NCBI GenBank assembly: GCA_910577675.1
Contig: CAJTOR010000016.1
Span: forward strand, 14,652 to 78,651
Direction of reading: 5' to 3'
Source of the DNA: an uncultured Lachnospiraceae bacterium
GTDB taxonomy: Bacteria; Bacillota; Clostridia; Lachnospirales; Lachnospiraceae
Length of the DNA: 64,000 nt
Part shown: one piece after another, positions 44,978 to 53,719 of the stretch
How the letters are laid out: each line of letters opens with the position of its first letter
Numbering within the stretch: the first letter of the stretch is position 1
Notes under the pieces: generated by a model
What the model was told of the DNA's origin: nothing
Databases searched by the model: none
What the model saw: the letters and a program-made list of their open reading frames with translations, nothing else
Program-made: the position numbers and the translations under genes

Positions 44978-45356
44978 AAATTGTAATAGATACAAATGTC
45001 CTCATTTCCGGGGTGTTTTTTGGCGGATTTCCAAGAAAAATTCTCAGTGCTGTTGTCGGAAAAGAGATATCATTAACGAATATGAAGAAATCATACAGGA
45101 AATGATTAACAGAAAACAAGGGCATATCAATAAATCGATATTAAGTCCTTTAATCAAAACTATGGAAATTATTGAACCGATTACTCAAGTTGAAATATGC
45201 CGCGACCCCGATGATAATAAATTCCTGGGATGTGCAAGGGATTCCCATGCCCTATATATTGTCAGTGGTGATAAAGACCTTTTGGTGATAAATGAATATG
45301 AAAAGATAAAGATTGTGACAGCAAAAGACTTTTGCGAGCAATATTTGTCCACCTGA
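44974..45356 (+). pseudogene. PIN-domain toxin, frameshifted
   Basis: Begins with the PIN motif KIVIDTNVLISGVFFGGFPR in one frame. After GKEIS (about 45072) the matching sequence continues in another frame as IINEYEEIIQEMINRKQGHI and the acidic cluster CRDPDDNKFLGCARDSHA, then SGDKDLLVI. About 10-15 residues are missing at the junction. PIN toxins are RNases with four acidic residues; all remain but in two frames, so the toxin is inactive unless the sequence has an error. Confidence 0.8.
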
Positions 45357-45444
45357 TTATATAGATTGGCTTTACATCAAACAAAACATAAAATTCTGTC
45401 GCTCTCTATAAAGACTTATGAAATGTTATAAGACAATTTTCAGG

Positions 45445-45514
45445 AAACTCTGTTTGCAGGACATGGAAAATTTTAAGTGTAGATTTTCCATGTCCTGCAA
45501 ACAGGGTTTTTGTA
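45445..45514 (+). terminator. Very long terminator hairpin after the toxin gene
   Basis: Arms 45445-45471 and 45483-45509 (27 bp) pair with one G-T wobble; loop 11 nt. The plus strand continues with TTTTTG. The A-run on the left arm is short, so it acts mainly for the plus strand. Its core CTGTTTGCAGGA resembles the core of the hairpin at 46659-46708. Confidence 0.75.
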
Positions 45515-45642
45515 ATTCATAACCAATTATGTATATTACTATATATATTATCACTTTCAATTCAGAATAGTGTAATACCTGCGATAATCTATAAAAATCA
45601 TGGTATCCGATTTTGTTAACTAATTAACTCAAGAAATATAAT

Positions 45643-46164
45643 CTATTTCTTTATCTCATCTTCTTTCTTTGTTTTACAATTCTCTTCCTTCTCTGTCCCC
45701 GCTTCCTGCTCCTCCTTCTTAGCCTTCTTTTTTCTTCCTCTCGGCTTTCTTTCTGACTTTAAAAGCTCCTTTAAACGCCGAACCATAGGAAAGATTATTT
45801 TCATTTCCTTTTCGGAACAATCTTCCAATTCATCAAAAAGTATTGTCCTTTCTTCAAAATCCTCAGGTATATCAGGATAAAATATATGGTAGATTGGCAA
45901 ATCAAATTCTCTCACCAATCCATAGAGAACTTCAAACTTAGGATTGGCAATATCTGCTTCAATATCCATTATTGCGCGTTTTCCAATACCTACTCTCTCC
46001 CCCAATGCCCTCTGTGACAGATTCTTTTCCTGCCTTCCTTCCCTCACGCAATTACCAATAATTGCGATGGAAGTTGCCAGATCCTTAGGACTCCTGATAG
46101 GTCTACGTTTTGTTTTCCTTCTGACGGTTCTCTTTACCTCATTCACATTTGCTTTTATTTCCAT
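45643..46164 (-). CDS. XRE-family HTH protein with Lys/Glu-rich tail
   Basis: 173 residues. A basic N-terminus (RRKTKRRPIRS), an XRE HTH (about 40-95: LSQRALGERVGIGKRAIMDIE, ADIANPKFEVLYGLVREFDL), then the block IYHIFYPDIPEDFEERTI and FDELEDCSEKEMKII, and a strongly charged tail (GRKKKAKKEEQEAG). It overlaps the paralogous gene upstream by 10 bp, so both are made from one transcript. Target unknown. Confidence 0.8.
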   Translation of the reverse strand: MEIKANVNEVKRTVRRKTKRRPIRSPKDLATSIAIIGNCVREGRQEKNLSQRALGERVGIGKRAIMDIEADIANPKFEVLYGLVREFDLPIYHIFYPDIPEDFEERTILFDELEDCSEKEMKIIFPMVRRLKELLKSERKPRGRKKKAKKEEQEAGTEKEENCKTKKEDEIKK

Positions 46165-46520
46165 TCCGCTTTCCTCTGTTTCTTTTTCTTATTCTTATCC
46201 CGCAAAGTCTGTTTCATATTAATTACCAGAGGCAGGATTACAGCTATCTCCTTTTCCGAGCATCCCATTAATTCCTGCATCAGCATGCTCTTATCATCAA
46301 AATTTTCCGGCACATCCGGGTAGAATATCTGGTCAAGCGGAATATTCAATTCGCGGAACAGCCGAAATAACACGTCAAACTTGGGATTTCCAATATTTGT
46401 TTCTATATCAATGATTGTTCTCTTGCAAACCCCAATTTTTTCTGCCAATTGTGTCTGTGACATAAGAAGGCTTTTCCTTTTTTCCCGGACGATATCCCCC
46501 ATTCCAATAATTGTTGCCAT
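46155..46520 (-). CDS. XRE-family HTH protein, paralogue of the next gene
   Basis: 121 residues from ATG 46520 (AAGGAGAG upstream). HTH region MSQTQLAEKIGVCKRTIIDI, then NPKFDVLFRLFRELNIPLDQ, IFYPDVPENFDDKSMLMQEL and MGCSEKEIAVI. It shares this whole pattern with 45643-46164. The two seem to be a local duplication. Next upstream on the plus strand is peptide 2. Confidence 0.8.
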   Translation of the reverse strand: MATIIGMGDIVREKRKSLLMSQTQLAEKIGVCKRTIIDIETNIGNPKFDVLFRLFRELNIPLDQIFYPDVPENFDDKSMLMQELMGCSEKEIAVILPLVINMKQTLRDKNKKKKQRKAEWK

Positions 46521-46650
46521 TTCTCTCCTTTTTTCGAAAAGAACCAAAAGTGGTCTCGAATTTCCACCACTTCCGGTTCCTTTCTTAATTCTGCTTTTCT
46601 GTGTCGCTGATAAAATGGGAATTTTATCGACTATATAGTAACTTTTTTCG

Positions 46651-46708
46651 ACAAAAAAGTCTATACTGTTTGCGGAATATAGATGTATATTCCGCAAACA
46701 GCATAGAC
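46651..46708 (-). terminator. Terminator of the pair 2 regulator transcript
   Basis: GTCTATACTGTTTGCGGAAT (from 46659) pairs with 46686-46708; the 23-bp stem has one mismatch and a GATG loop. On the minus strand it is followed by TTTTTTG. A transcript of the regulator (ending at 46853) would therefore run through the complete peptide gene in antisense before stopping here. Confidence 0.75.
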
Positions 46709-46732
46709 AAACCTTAGCATCCAACATAAAAT
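46704..46732 (+). promoter_or_regulatory. Promoter of the short peptide gene (pair 2)
   Basis: TAGACA (46704-46709), 17 bp, TAAAAT (46727-46732), each one mismatch from consensus. The -35 element lies in the outer arm of the terminator hairpin of the opposite strand. Confidence 0.55.
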
Positions 46733-46785
46733 TCAAGCTGATAATAAAAATGGTCGCGCTTATGCGATAAGAAAGAGGTGCAATT

Positions 46786-46959
46786 ATGAAGAAGTTTAAA
46801 AAAATGATGCTCGCAGTGCTCGTGCTGTTCTATGTAGGAATTACTGTTACTATTACTGTTCCGGATGTTCCGCAGGCGGAAACTTACGGGGCGACGGACA
46901 AGCCGACGAATCCAAATCCGTTTGGGCCGTTTGATGAGGGTGATGGTGGAAAGCATTAA
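46786..46959 (+). CDS. Short secreted peptide with NPNP tail, candidate signalling peptide (pair 2)
   Basis: 57 residues with AAGAGGTG seven bases before ATG. Basic start MKKFKKMM, hydrophobic core (LAVLVLFYVGITVTITV), then PDVPQAETYGATDKPTNPNP and FGPFDEGDGGKH. A signal-peptidase site after VPQA is possible. The design equals that of peptide 1, including the (S/T)NPNP element encoded by almost the same bases (AATCCAAATCC). The last 107 bp overlap, on the other strand, the 3' end of the paralogous regulator. Confidence 0.75.
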   Translation: MKKFKKMMLAVLVLFYVGITVTITVPDVPQAETYGATDKPTNPNPFGPFDEGDGGKH

Positions 46960-48778
46960 TATCTTTTCCAAACAGTAACTGGTAGCATTCCTCAACTACT
47001 TTTGCTACCTTCACACGCTTCATCAATAAACACAACTGATATGAGTGCCACAAACATACTTCCTTCATGGAATTCTTATCAGTAGTTTTACTCTTGTCAT
47101 AAACATATGCGAGATTTGCTAGTATTTTTCCTAACATCTCCCCTTGACCACACCATATATTCAACTGGATGCCATGAATATCCATTTCTTCTGCTAATTC
47201 CAGTTGACCTATAGTTTCAAGTAGTTCACCATAATTCATATAAAGTAGTAATATCGAATTTGTATGATATTCTTCCTCTACTCGACTCTCACTAAAGGCT
47301 TGCAGCATGCTTTCGCGCAACTGCAAACCTTCTTTTATTTTTCCTAACTTCCGCAGAAACGATACCATTAAACTCAATATAACGAATTCTTCTCTTGAAG
47401 GTACACGTATTTTTGATTCTTTATAATCTGGCATAGTATAGCCCAAAGCCTTTTTTAAACCACTTAAAGCTTGTTCTGGCTCTATTACACCACGAACCCC
47501 TTTATCACCAATTTTACAAGCCTCTATGTATTGTTTATTCAGAGGATTACTCATATCCAACGAACTCTCAAGCATATCTATCATTGCACCTGCTTTATCC
47601 CACTCATAATTAAATCCTGCTTGATTTCTCCAATGGCACAACTCATACAAATCATAATCCTCCGACTGTACCCTGCTAATATAATAACTCTTATTCACCC
47701 CAAGTTCTTCCGCAATCTCCATCACATGGCGCTTTGACGGTGCCTGCTTGCCGTTCTCAATCCTTGAGAGGCTTCCCTGTGTACAACTCTGGACTTCGCC
47801 CTGTGAGATACCCTGATTTTTCCTGATATCACGCAGCATTTCATAATCCAGCGAAACTTCTTCCTCATGGTAGAAATAGTGGAGTTTTGATAGATCATCC
47901 ATCCTGAGCACCCAATCAGCATACCGCGCCAGCACAGCAACCAGACTGTCTAGCTGATTTTGCAGGGTTTCAATCTCACACATATCACTGCCCAGGTTCC
48001 TCAAACTTTCAATACGCAGCTCCAACAACTCCCTGAGCAGTGGAAGCGCTCCGTTCCTTGTCAGACATTCCACGCCCCGGCGGCTGTATTCCTCCACCTT
48101 CTCCCAGTCCCCGTGACGCTTGCTGTGCTCCGCCAGCAGCCACATACACTGTGGAAGAAGTTTGACTTTCTCCTCCTCATAATACCGCTCTTCCAGATAG
48201 ATTGCCGTTTCCGTCAGAATCCACAGCGCCCTCACCTCATTTTCCGGCATCATGAAAAAGGCGATCAGAATCAGCAGATGAAGTTCCTGACTGCACAGAT
48301 AATAATTCAGTATCTGCATTCTCCCCCACTCATGGAAAGTAACAGTCAGTGCATTGCCAAGCTCCACCCGGCAGCGGAGCATGTTCCCGTGGCGGCGGTA
48401 CTCATTAACTGCCTCATACTTTAGAAGGAATTGCCGATGTAATGGCCAATCTGCCTCCTTATGTCTGCGGTATTTTTCAATCAAACTACAGTTCTTTTCA
48501 TAATTACATTCATAAAAATGGCGCTGCAATGTTTCCCTCATATCAAAAAGAATATATTCCTCCACTGACATAATAGCTTCCAAAGTGTCCGTACACCTGC
48601 CCAAACGCTGCATCAATGCATCAGCAAGCATTTTTTCAGGCACCCTTTCACCGGATTCTATCTTAGCCATCTCACCCTGTTGACATACTCCACGGAGCAA
48701 CTCCTCCTGCAAAATATTTTTCTTCTTCCTTTCTTTACATATAATCTTCCCAAGATTCGTCGCACGTTTATCCCGCAT
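46853..48778 (-). CDS. Large HTH/TPR-type regulator with two HTH domains (pair 2)
   Basis: 641 residues, AGGAGG before ATG. N-terminal XRE HTH (about 8-60: LGKIICKERKKKNILQEELL, MAKIESGERVPEKML). A helical TPR-like region follows (about 80-300). A second, clear XRE HTH lies at about 313-370 (LRDIRKNQGISQGEVQSCTQ, GSLSRIENGKQAPSKRH), then more paired helices (about 400-605). The last 35 residues (from about 607; His/Pro-rich) are encoded opposite the peptide gene and look like a non-conserved extension. Paralogue of 6374-8494 (shared LLRG.C...E, QRLG, S.E.YIL, LHRQFL). RRNPP-like peptide sensing is inferred. Confidence 0.75.
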   Translation of the reverse strand: MRDKRATNLGKIICKERKKKNILQEELLRGVCQQGEMAKIESGERVPEKMLADALMQRLGRCTDTLEAIMSVEEYILFDMRETLQRHFYECNYEKNCSLIEKYRRHKEADWPLHRQFLLKYEAVNEYRRHGNMLRCRVELGNALTVTFHEWGRMQILNYYLCSQELHLLILIAFFMMPENEVRALWILTETAIYLEERYYEEEKVKLLPQCMWLLAEHSKRHGDWEKVEEYSRRGVECLTRNGALPLLRELLELRIESLRNLGSDMCEIETLQNQLDSLVAVLARYADWVLRMDDLSKLHYFYHEEEVSLDYEMLRDIRKNQGISQGEVQSCTQGSLSRIENGKQAPSKRHVMEIAEELGVNKSYYISRVQSEDYDLYELCHWRNQAGFNYEWDKAGAMIDMLESSLDMSNPLNKQYIEACKIGDKGVRGVIEPEQALSGLKKALGYTMPDYKESKIRVPSREEFVILSLMVSFLRKLGKIKEGLQLRESMLQAFSESRVEEEYHTNSILLLYMNYGELLETIGQLELAEEMDIHGIQLNIWCGQGEMLGKILANLAYVYDKSKTTDKNSMKEVCLWHSYQLCLLMKRVKVAKVVEECYQLLFGKDINAFHHHPHQTAQTDLDSSACPSPRKFPPAEHPEQ

Positions 48779-48847
48779 TCCTTATTCCTCCTGATTTTAA
48801 AACTCACCAGAATGATCTGTACGTACTCCCAACCCCTATTCAATACA

Positions 48848-48876
48848 ATTATACCAGCTCATTTATATTCAATCAA
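48848..48876 (-). promoter_or_regulatory. Promoter of the pair 2 regulator
   Basis: Minus-strand TTGATT (48876-48871), 17 bp, TATAAT (48853-48848), about 70 bp before the start codon. Confidence 0.6.
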
Positions 48877-48887
48877 TATTCTAACGC

Positions 48888-48933
48888 AAAAAAGCGTCCC
48901 CCCACAGCTAAAGTCCGCCGTAAAAGGGACGCT
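48888..48933 (-). terminator. Intrinsic terminator of lysC
   Basis: AGCGTCCC (48893-48900) pairs with GGGACGCT (48926-48933); the minus strand continues with TTTTTTG. The loop of about 25 nt can form an inner stem. Confidence 0.7.
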
Positions 48934-48986
48934 ATCTCCGCCACCTTTTGTTCCAGTTTAAGTGGTGGGAGGTATATTTTTGTTAT

Positions 48987-50189
48987 TTAGAAAAATTTAT
49001 TGTGCACCGCATTAACCGCCTTCTCCGTCTGCTGCACATCAATCAGGACAGTAACGCGGATCTCCGAAGTCGAAATCATCTTAATATTAACCCCTGCATC
49101 ATAAAGCGCCTCAAACATCTTTGCTGCAACACCCGGATTTGACATCATACCCGCCCCTACAATGGAAACTTTCGCAACATTCTCTTCCACATCAATTTTT
49201 GAGTACTTTAACGAAGTATTCCGATGACGTTCCACAGTGGCAACCGCCTCCTGCAAGTCGTCCTTCGCCACAGTAAAGCTGATATCCTTCGTCCCGTCGC
49301 GCCCAACCGACTGTAAGATAATATCCACATTAATATTATGGTTTGCAAGGTGGTTAAAGAGCTTGAATGCCACACCCGGCTGATCCTCCAATCCGATTAC
49401 GGCGATGCGGGCCGTATTTTTGTCATTTGCTACTCCGCTGATAAGCATCCCTTCCATATTTACTGCCTCCTTGACTATTGTTCCTTCTGCTAAACTAAGG
49501 CTCGAACGCACGACGAGCTGTACACCATATCTCTTTGCCATCTCCACCGAACGATTATGCAGCACGCCCGACCCGAGGGAGGACAAATCAAGCATTTCGT
49601 CGTAAGTGATTTCCGGCAGTTTCTTTGCCCCCGGCACAATGCGCGGGTCTGCGGTATACACGCCTTCCACATCCGTATAAATCTCGCACGCATCCGCATG
49701 CAGGGCGGCAGCCAGGGCTACCGCGGTTGTATCCGATCCGCCGCGGCCGAGCGTCGTATAATTGTCCATCCCGTCAACTCCCTGGAACCCGGTGATAAGC
49801 ACGATCTTGTGGCTCTCCAGCTCATTCTTGATACGATCCGTTTCAATCTTTATAAGGCGCGCATTTCCGTAAGTTGGGGTTGTGCGCATCTTTACCTGGA
49901 AAGCATTTAATGACACTGCCGGCACCCCGAGCGAGTCCATCGCCATCGCCATAAGTGCAACGGACTGCTGCTCTCCTATTGTATAGAGCATATCCATCTC
50001 ACGTTTCGGCGGGTTCGGGTTGATATCCCTCGCCTGCTGCACAAGCACATCAGTAAACTTACCCATTGCGGAAAGGACAACCACCACTTCATTTCCCTTC
50101 CGGTAGTCCTCAATACAGCGCTTCGCCACATTGAAGATCCTCTCCTTGTCAGCGACCGACGTGCCGCCGAACTTTTTTACGATTAACAT
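48987..50189 (-). CDS. lysC: Aspartate kinase
   Basis: 400 residues. The kinase domain begins with IVKKFGGTSVAD and contains TTLGRGGSDTTAVALA; the C-terminus has two ACT domains (IAVIGLEDQPGVAFKLFNHL and VSIVGAGMMSNPGVAAKMFE). It phosphorylates aspartate, the first step towards lysine, threonine and methionine. ACT domains allow feedback control. It is last in the pheB-hom-lysC row. I see no lysine riboswitch in the 133 bp upstream. Confidence 0.96.
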   Translation of the reverse strand: MLIVKKFGGTSVADKERIFNVAKRCIEDYRKGNEVVVVLSAMGKFTDVLVQQARDINPNPPKREMDMLYTIGEQQSVALMAMAMDSLGVPAVSLNAFQVKMRTTPTYGNARLIKIETDRIKNELESHKIVLITGFQGVDGMDNYTTLGRGGSDTTAVALAAALHADACEIYTDVEGVYTADPRIVPGAKKLPEITYDEMLDLSSLGSGVLHNRSVEMAKRYGVQLVVRSSLSLAEGTIVKEAVNMEGMLISGVANDKNTARIAVIGLEDQPGVAFKLFNHLANHNINVDIILQSVGRDGTKDISFTVAKDDLQEAVATVERHRNTSLKYSKIDVEENVAKVSIVGAGMMSNPGVAAKMFEALYDAGVNIKMISTSEIRVTVLIDVQQTEKAVNAVHNKFF

Positions 50190-50322
50190 AGCTGCCTCCT
50201 AAAATAACGTATTTTTCTGCATCTATCGTTCAATTTATCCTGCGATAAACTGTTTGCCGTTTATAATATCATATTCCGCCCCATTTTCGTTGTTCCTACC
50301 CATTCTGCGGTATATACTGCCC

Positions 50323-51525
50323 TCAAATTTCCGCCCGGATTCGGCTTATCACCTCTGTTTTTGCCGCAGCCAAAGCGAAATCCCCCTCCGTCATCGGTCT
50401 GGTGAAAAACGCGTACTCACCCTCAATACCTTCCGCCCTAACCTCGCGCTCAACCGCAAAAAGCTGCTGCGCCTTCTGTTTCTCACTCTCAGGAACGCGG
50501 ACAAAAAACTTATTCTCAAGCGTGTCAAGCTCCGCCAGCTCAAGCTTCCTGCTGTTCCATATCGTCATAACATTCGTTTCCCGATGCTTGACGGCATCCA
50601 CAACATCCGAAACCACGGCGCTCGCAGTAGGAAGTTTTCCCGCGCCCTTGCCGTAAAACATAATATCCCCGAGAAAATTCCCGCGAACCAGAATGGCATT
50701 GAACACGTCATCCACCGCATAGAGCGGATGCTCCTTTCCAACCATGTACGGCGCAACCATCGCATACACCCTGCCGTCCACCCGCCTGCTCGTGCCAAAC
50801 AGCTTGATATTCACGCCCGCCGCCTTCGCATAGGCAATGTCCGTCTTTGAAATCTTTGTGATACCTTCGGTGTAAATATCCTCGTAATCCACCTGCATAC
50901 CGCAGGCAAGCGAAGTCAGGATCGCAATCTTCCTCCCCGCATCAAAACCTTCCACATCTGCCGAAGGATTGCGCTCCGCATAACCTTTTGCCTGCGCATC
51001 CGCAAGCACATCGTCAAATTCCGCGTCCTCATCCCTCATTTTCGTTAGCATGTAGTTGGTTGTGCCATTGAGAACACCCGTGACCTCGCGGATTTCATCC
51101 GCCGTCAGGCTCTGGTTCAGCGGGCGGATAATCGGGATACCACCGCCAACGCTCGCCTCAAACAGGAAATTCTTCTTTTTCTGCTTCGCGATCTCAAGCA
51201 GTTCCGCACCGTGCTTTGCCACCAGCTCCTTATTTGATGTACATACGCTCTTTCCGGTCAGAAGTGCCTCCTTAACAAAGCTGTATGCCTTTTCCACACC
51301 GCCCATCACCTCAACCACAACTCCGACTTCCGGGTCATCCACGATCTGCTTAAAATCGTGCACCAGAACATCCTCCACCGGATCTCCCGGAAAATCGCGC
51401 AGGTCTAATACATATTTTACTTCAACTTCCTCCCCCGCACGGCGGCTGATACCATCCTGATTACTTCTCATAATCTCAAACACACCCGAGCCAACTGTAC
51501 CGTACCCTAAAATAGCTACTTTCAT
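50323..51525 (-). CDS. hom: Homoserine dehydrogenase
   Basis: 400 residues from ATG 51525 (GGAGGG six bases upstream). NAD(P)-binding VAILGYGTVGSGVFEIM; substrate region VLNGTTNYMLTKM with NPSADVEGFDAGRKIAIL; C-terminal ACT domain is short (FFVRVPESEKQKAQQLFAV). It reduces aspartate semialdehyde to homoserine. It starts about 60 bp after pheB and probably shares its transcript. Confidence 0.96.
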   Translation of the reverse strand: MKVAILGYGTVGSGVFEIMRSNQDGISRRAGEEVEVKYVLDLRDFPGDPVEDVLVHDFKQIVDDPEVGVVVEVMGGVEKAYSFVKEALLTGKSVCTSNKELVAKHGAELLEIAKQKKKNFLFEASVGGGIPIIRPLNQSLTADEIREVTGVLNGTTNYMLTKMRDEDAEFDDVLADAQAKGYAERNPSADVEGFDAGRKIAILTSLACGMQVDYEDIYTEGITKISKTDIAYAKAAGVNIKLFGTSRRVDGRVYAMVAPYMVGKEHPLYAVDDVFNAILVRGNFLGDIMFYGKGAGKLPTASAVVSDVVDAVKHRETNVMTIWNSRKLELAELDTLENKFFVRVPESEKQKAQQLFAVEREVRAEGIEGEYAFFTRPMTEGDFALAAAKTEVISRIRAEI

Positions 51526-51586
51526 TCTCATCCCTCCATTCAATAATACCGGATATCCTGCTAAACTCCGCCATTCCCTTTAAGTT

Positions 51587-52027
51587 TTACTCGCGTCCCA
51601 GTATCTTTAAGTAATGCACTCCCTGCGTCGCCTCTACCAGCTCAATCAGCTTTGCAACCTCCACCGTCTGCGGCAATATCTCCACACCGATCGTAAGCGA
51701 TGCAATACCGCCGATCGGGATGGACTGGTGGATTGTAAGGATATTCGCATCTGCCTGCGCAATCTTGTTTAACAAATTTGAGAGAAGCCCCGGGACATCG
51801 TCCACCTGCATCATCAGGTTGATTGTCCTGCCCCTGTTATTTTCATGGAACGGGAAAATATCGTCCTTATATTTATAAAACGAACTCCGGCTGATTTCCA
51901 CCGCATCCGTCGCCTCCTGGATTGTGAACACACGTTCCGAATCCAACAGCCGTTTCGCCTCCACTACCTTTAACAAGACCTCCGGCAATGCCTTTTTCTT
52001 CACAATATAATATTTATCATCGTCCAT
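51587..52027 (-). CDS. pheB: ACT-domain protein PheB-like
   Basis: 146 residues from ATG 52027; GGAGG lies 11 bases upstream. An N-terminal HTH-like segment (RVFTIQEATDAVEISRSSFYKYKDDIF) precedes one ACT domain (INLMMQVDDVPGLLSNLLNK, GIASLTIGVEILPQ). The family lies next to hom and probably senses an amino acid to regulate the aspartate pathway; exact role not established. Confidence 0.85.
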   Translation of the reverse strand: MDDDKYYIVKKKALPEVLLKVVEAKRLLDSERVFTIQEATDAVEISRSSFYKYKDDIFPFHENNRGRTINLMMQVDDVPGLLSNLLNKIAQADANILTIHQSIPIGGIASLTIGVEILPQTVEVAKLIELVEATQGVHYLKILGRE

Positions 52028-52413
52028 GCCTGCCAAATCCTCCTGCGGTTCCCTGCCCCTGCCACATCCTTACCTGGATATGTACACTCCACATGAACAA
52101 GTGTCCGTTTCGGAGAGATATCATAACATACTTCCCGACATATTGCAATACCCATTTTATATTTTCCAAATTTCAGATGATTCAATACATCCCGTTTTTC
52201 TTTGCAGTGTAAGTCCGCTTTGGTTCTTTCCGGAATATCCGCTTTCGCATTGAATTTCGTTGGAACCTGTGATAAAATAATTGTAGAAACCGCAGACATT
52301 ATGTTCCCAGTCGCACACAAAAACCTGTACACAGGATATTGTTATATACATATATTATCCTAAGAAGCGCGTATCGGGAACCGCAAAAACAAAAAATATA
52401 GGGAGGAAATCAA

Positions 52414-52545
52414 ATGGAAAATTTAGATGACAGGGATGAAAATCAGGAAAAAGAGCAGGACAAATCGCAAAAAATCTGGGATATCTGCTGCCTTGGGGCT
52501 CTGCTTATCATACTGGTTGTTTGCTGTTACCTGATCTTATCATAA
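52414..52545 (+). CDS. 43-residue single-span membrane protein
   Basis: ATG 52414 follows GGGAGGAAATCAA, a good ribosome binding site. The peptide has a strongly charged N-terminal half (MENLDDRDENQEKEQDKSQK) and one membrane span (ICCLGALLIILVVCCYLIL) that includes four Cys residues near its ends. No homologue is recognised. It is followed by a terminator 130 bp downstream, which supports a separate transcript. Confidence 0.6.
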   Translation: MENLDDRDENQEKEQDKSQKIWDICCLGALLIILVVCCYLILS

Positions 52546-52677
52546 AATAACGGTAATTTGGCAGTGAAACATATGAAAAGCAGAGATTTGCTTCTGCTAT
52601 GAATCATGCGCAAAACGCGAACTTCCAGAAGGAATCCCGCTGACCTAAAAGACGCGGAGGATTTTTACAAAAAAACT

Positions 52678-52714
52678 GCCCGCCCCGGTATTTTCTGCCG
52701 AAGCGGGCTTTTAT
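52678..52714 (+). terminator. Intrinsic terminator, both directions possible
   Basis: GCCCGC (52678-52683) pairs with GCGGGC (52703-52708), with CCGG / CCG inside, followed by TTTTAT. The opposite strand has a run of seven T, so it could also stop leftward transcription. Confidence 0.7.
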
Positions 52715-52912
52715 AACAAATAATTCTATTCGTCCAAATCGCGCCAAAAGGATATCCAAACTTTAAAAGGCAGTTTGTCAATCTGACCTTATAAAAAAAT
52801 ATTATTTTGGCAATTTTCATAAGACCAATTTTGCAGTATGATAGCTGCAATCAAAATACCAGGCTGAGCTGATATTGGCTCCACCAAAAAAGCCGAAAAA
52901 ACGGAGGGTTTT

Positions 52913-53719
52913 ATGGAAAACAGAAAAAAACAAAATCTTTGTCTGACGCTTGGCGGGATGATCGTTATACTCGCCGGAATTCTTGTCACCATTCTGGGCT
53001 ACAAACTGAACCGGGACGGGGAAATTACCGCAAAAGATACCGCTGTGTTCGTTGGGTACTTCCTTGTTATGGCTGGAATCCTGCTGCTTTCAAATGGTAT
53101 AATCCGCCATTTATTTAAAACCGCTGCAGTACATTACACCGAATCCGAGCGCGCCCGCCGCATCGCGTTCGCGGCGCTGTTTGCCGCACTTTCCTACATT
53201 GGCTTCCAGTATTTCCGCTTCGACTTGACCGTCGGCAGCGAAAAAACCGCGTTCCACCTTGGAAACACCTTTGTTGTGCTGGCAGCACTTTTTCTGGGCG
53301 GCATGACGGGGGGGTTAGCGGGTGCGGTCGGTCTTACACTCGCGGATTTCACATCCGGGTATGTAACCAGCGCACCAAAAACCTTCTTCCTGAAACTGTG
53401 CATCGGACTTATTGTCGGTTTCATCGCCCACACAATATTCCATATAAGCCGCGCACAGAGTGCGAAAAAAAACATGCGCGCCGCACTGATTGCCTCCATC
53501 TGTGGGATGGCTTTCAATATTGTTGCCGACCCGCTTGTCGGATATTTCTACAAAAAATACCTGTTCGGCTTACCGCAGGACATCGCGAACACACTAGCAA
53601 AACTCAGTTCCCTGACCACCGCGGTCAACGCAGTACTATCCGTTGCCGCCGCCATCCTTCTCTACGGCGCACTGCGCCCAGCACTTGAAAAATCCGGATT
53701 ATTCTTCCGCAAAGCTTAA
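52913..53719 (+). CDS. ECF transporter S component
   Basis: 268 residues. Two extra N-terminal helices (about 8-28, 42-62) precede the six-helix S component with the family core: AFAALFAALSYIGFQYFRFD, HLGNTFVVLAALFLGGMTGG and SGYVTSAPKTFFLKLCIGLI. ECF S components bind vitamins and work with a shared energising module encoded elsewhere. The next gene is pyridoxamine kinase, which suggests a vitamin B6 form as substrate (inference). ACGGAGGG precedes the ATG. Confidence 0.8.
   Translation: MENRKKQNLCLTLGGMIVILAGILVTILGYKLNRDGEITAKDTAVFVGYFLVMAGILLLSNGIIRHLFKTAAVHYTESERARRIAFAALFAALSYIGFQYFRFDLTVGSEKTAFHLGNTFVVLAALFLGGMTGGLAGAVGLTLADFTSGYVTSAPKTFFLKLCIGLIVGFIAHTIFHISRAQSAKKNMRAALIASICGMAFNIVADPLVGYFYKKYLFGLPQDIANTLAKLSSLTTAVNAVLSVAAAILLYGALRPALEKSGLFFRKA

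Noticed and set aside
46155..46736. A long form (193 residues) of the HTH protein with start at 46736
   Set aside because: The added part runs through the terminator hairpin and has no HTH-family sequence; ATG 46520 has an excellent ribosome binding site.
52555..52640. A sixth copy of the dispersed repeat
   Set aside because: Only a short GAACTTCC-like stretch matches; the ordered blocks of the family are missing.
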